Below, in pieces: positions 32,992-34,586 of a stretch of DNA of 34,586 nucleotides. Made by a program: the position numbers and the translations under genes. The notes beneath the pieces were generated by a model, which did not search any database, was not told where the DNA came from, and was given only the letters and a program-made list of their open reading frames with translations. Source of the DNA: Gemmatimonas phototrophica (GTDB taxonomy: Bacteria; Gemmatimonadota; Gemmatimonadetes; Gemmatimonadales; Gemmatimonadaceae); the NCBI GenBank assembly GCA_945870175.1, contig CAMBRJ010000003.1, positions 1 through 34,586 of the forward strand, written 5' to 3'. Numbering within the stretch: the first letter of the stretch is position 1; every line of letters starts with the position of its first letter.

Positions 32992-33791
32992 AGGCTGGAC
33001 CGCGCGGTGGTCTGCTCTTTCTCGCCACGCTCGTGGTGGCGTCGCTGCTGGCCCCGTATCTCGCGCCCTTCGCCGCCGATGCACTCGATTTGGCCAACCG
33101 TCGTGCGGCGCCATCGGTGGTGCACTGGTTCGGCACCGATGAACTCGGGCGCGACGTCCTGACGCGTGTGCTGGTGGGAGCCCGCGTTTCGCTCGCCATC
33201 GGCGTGCTGTCGGCACTCATGAGCGCGGCCATCGGCGTCGCCGTCGGCGCGGTGGCCGGGTACGCCGGACGCTGGGTCGACGACGCGCTCATGCGCGCCA
33301 CCGACGCGATGCTCGCCATTCCGCGCCTCCCGCTGCTGATGCTCGGCGCCGCCGTCTTGCAGCCGGGCGTGCCCATGCTGATCCTGCTGGTCGCCGCCGC
33401 CGGATGGATGGAAACGGCGCGCGTCGTGCGGGCCGAAGTGCAATCGTTGTCGTCGCTCGATTTCGTGCAGGCCGCGCGGGCCATCGGCGCCAATCCGCTC
33501 GGCGTCATCGTGCGCCATATCGTTCCCGGTATCATTCCCGCCGCCACGGTCGCTACCACGCTCGCCATTGGTCGCGGCATCCTGCTGGAAAGCACGATGA
33601 GCTTTTTCGGCGTCGGCGTGCAGCCACCCACCGCCAGCTGGGGCAACATGCTCTATCAGGCGCAGACCGCGATGACAAGCGAGCCGTGGCTCGCGATCTT
33701 CCCCGGCCTCTTCATCTTTGCCACGGTGCTCGCCTGCAACGCCGTCGGTGATGCCATTGGTTCGTCTCCTTCTCAACACCAGGCCGCCTGA
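32988..33791 (+). CDS. ABC transporter permease (DppC/OppC type)
   Basis: The 267-residue protein has the DppC signature HWFGTDELGRDVLTRVLVGAR near residue 45. It has about five or six membrane segments and the EAA-like loop FVQAARAIGANPLGVIVRHI near residue 160, then ESTMSFFGVGVQPPTASWGNML. It is somewhat short for OppC and lacks the usual cytoplasmic N-terminal extension. The ATG at 32988 overlaps the DppB stop (ATGA). The final TGA shares its A with the ATG of the next gene. No ATP-binding subunit gene appears before the window ends, so the ATPases lie further downstream or are shared with another system. Confidence 0.92.
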   Translation: MKAGPRGGLLFLATLVVASLLAPYLAPFAADALDLANRRAAPSVVHWFGTDELGRDVLTRVLVGARVSLAIGVLSALMSAAIGVAVGAVAGYAGRWVDDALMRATDAMLAIPRLPLLMLGAAVLQPGVPMLILLVAAAGWMETARVVRAEVQSLSSLDFVQAARAIGANPLGVIVRHIVPGIIPAATVATTLAIGRGILLESTMSFFGVGVQPPTASWGNMLYQAQTAMTSEPWLAIFPGLFIFATVLACNAVGDAIGSSPSQHQAA

Positions 33792-34586
33792 TGAGCTTCC
33801 CGCTTCCGTTCGCGCCTCGGCGCATCGCCATCGGCGCCAACGCGCATGTCGGCATCGCCGAATCCATTCGCGCGCGTCGCCCCGACCTTGAGCTGCGCGG
33901 CAAGGTGTTCACCGAGATCACCGCTGAGGATCTCGCGTGGGCCGAGGCGTATATCGGCTTCAAGCGTCCGCCGTCGGTCGCGGATATGGGGAACGTGCGC
34001 TGGATTCAGTGCACTGGTGCCGGCGTCGATTCGTGGATGTCGTCCAATCTCGATCCGTCCATCCTGCTCACGCGCAGCCCAGAATCGTTCGGTCCGATGA
34101 TCGCCGAGTGGGCGGTCTCGCGCATTTTCGCGATCCAGCTACAGGTGCTGGAGTTGGCCCAAGCGCAACGCGAGCGCCGTTGGGCGCCCCGTGACATCGC
34201 GCGAGTGGCCGGCACGCGGGCCCTCGTGGTGGGCACAGGAGACATCGGCCGCGCCATCGCACATGCACTACAGGCGTTGGGCGTGCACGTAACCGGCGTG
34301 TCGCGCAGCGGGACTGTCAGCGGAACCGACAACAGCGCGGCGTTCAGCGCGGTGCACGCGGCGAGCGAAATCGCGAATCTGGTGGGCGACGCCGACTGGA
34401 TCGTGGTGGCCGTGCCCGATACACCGGCATCGCGCGGCCTGATCTCGCGCGACGTGCTGTCACGTTGTCAGGGCGCGGGGCTCTTGAACGCCGGCCGCGG
34501 TTCGGTGGTCGAAGAGACCGCACTGCCCGAAGCGCTCGACAACGGCTGGCTGCGCGCGGCGGCGCTCGATGTATTCGCCACCGAAC
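33791..34586 (+). CDS. D-2-hydroxyacid dehydrogenase (3' end outside window)
   Basis: At least 265 residues are encoded and the frame is open at the window edge. It begins MSFPLPFAPRRIAIGANAHV. The catalytic-domain phrase RWIQCTGAGVDSW precedes the NAD-binding fold with ALVVGTGDIGRAIAHALQ, then DWIVVAVPDTPASRGLISRDVL and LLNAGRGSVVEE, all typical of D-isomer-specific 2-hydroxyacid dehydrogenases. These reduce 2-oxoacids or oxidise D-2-hydroxyacids with NAD(P). The ATG overlaps the permease stop by one base (TGATG), so it belongs to the operon. With the Gfo/Idh/MocA enzyme it makes two redox steps in one pathway. The last helices and the catalytic His are beyond the edge. Confidence 0.9.
   Translation, partial: MSFPLPFAPRRIAIGANAHVGIAESIRARRPDLELRGKVFTEITAEDLAWAEAYIGFKRPPSVADMGNVRWIQCTGAGVDSWMSSNLDPSILLTRSPESFGPMIAEWAVSRIFAIQLQVLELAQAQRERRWAPRDIARVAGTRALVVGTGDIGRAIAHALQALGVHVTGVSRSGTVSGTDNSAAFSAVHAASEIANLVGDADWIVVAVPDTPASRGLISRDVLSRCQGAGLLNAGRGSVVEETALPEALDNGWLRAAALDVFATE

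Overview
The window is GC-rich bacterial chromosomal DNA, densely packed and Gram-negative in character. It encodes lipoproteins, signal peptides and a probable outer-membrane beta-barrel protein. The set of families (DUF5916 barrel, DUF2911, LVIVD-repeat lipoprotein, DUF305, several DUF885 proteins, amidase plus M20 hydrolases) suggests a heterotroph of the Gemmatimonadota (Gemmatimonas-like) type. This is inferred from family content; there is no rRNA or other marker gene here. I found no tRNA, rRNA, CRISPR array, transposase or phage gene.

Layout. Positions 1-60 hold the first codons of a probable minus-strand gene that leaves the window. A 116-bp imperfect palindrome follows (145-260), then DUF2911 and a glutathione peroxidase that overlap by GTGA (330-1984). 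The peroxidase converges on a lactate permease (1968-3584), which has a membrane HExxH metalloprotease upstream of it (3706-4464, probably frameshifted at its 5' end). A small Ada-type metal-binding protein (4760-5044), a DUF5916 barrel protein (5108-7345), a second copy of the 116-bp palindrome (7377-7492), a DUF885-like exported protein (7552-9291) and a hybrid PAS histidine kinase (9409-11757) lie on the plus strand.

From 11767 to 22941 nearly everything is on the minus strand. In order of rising position it holds a small unknown protein, an exported M20 peptidase with an exported amidase upstream, a pentapeptide-repeat protein coupled to an exported beta-propeller, a row of small housekeeping proteins (YaiI/DUF188, zinc ribbon, a broken mini-gene, TfoX-N, PhnA), an LVIVD lipoprotein with a clear terminator and a DUF305 lipoprotein upstream, and a cysteine-cluster protein. 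An OFA-type MFS transporter (22993-24231) diverges from the last of these and converges on a second exported M20 peptidase (24251-25702).

The right end (25811 to the window edge) is one tightly coupled plus-strand operon of seven genes. Every junction overlaps by one to four bases: DUF885 lipoprotein, Gfo/Idh/MocA dehydrogenase, a second DUF885 protein that lacks a signal peptide and apparently starts at CTG, a peptide-type solute-binding lipoprotein, two Dpp/Opp-type permeases, and a truncated D-2-hydroxyacid dehydrogenase. I read it as a scavenging pathway: periplasmic cleavage, ABC import, cytoplasmic cleavage, then oxidation/reduction of the product. The substrate is unknown and no ATPase gene lies in the window. 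This operon is the best candidate for an undescribed system. The dispersed palindrome and the graded loss of the DUF885 catalytic motif are the next most interesting observations.
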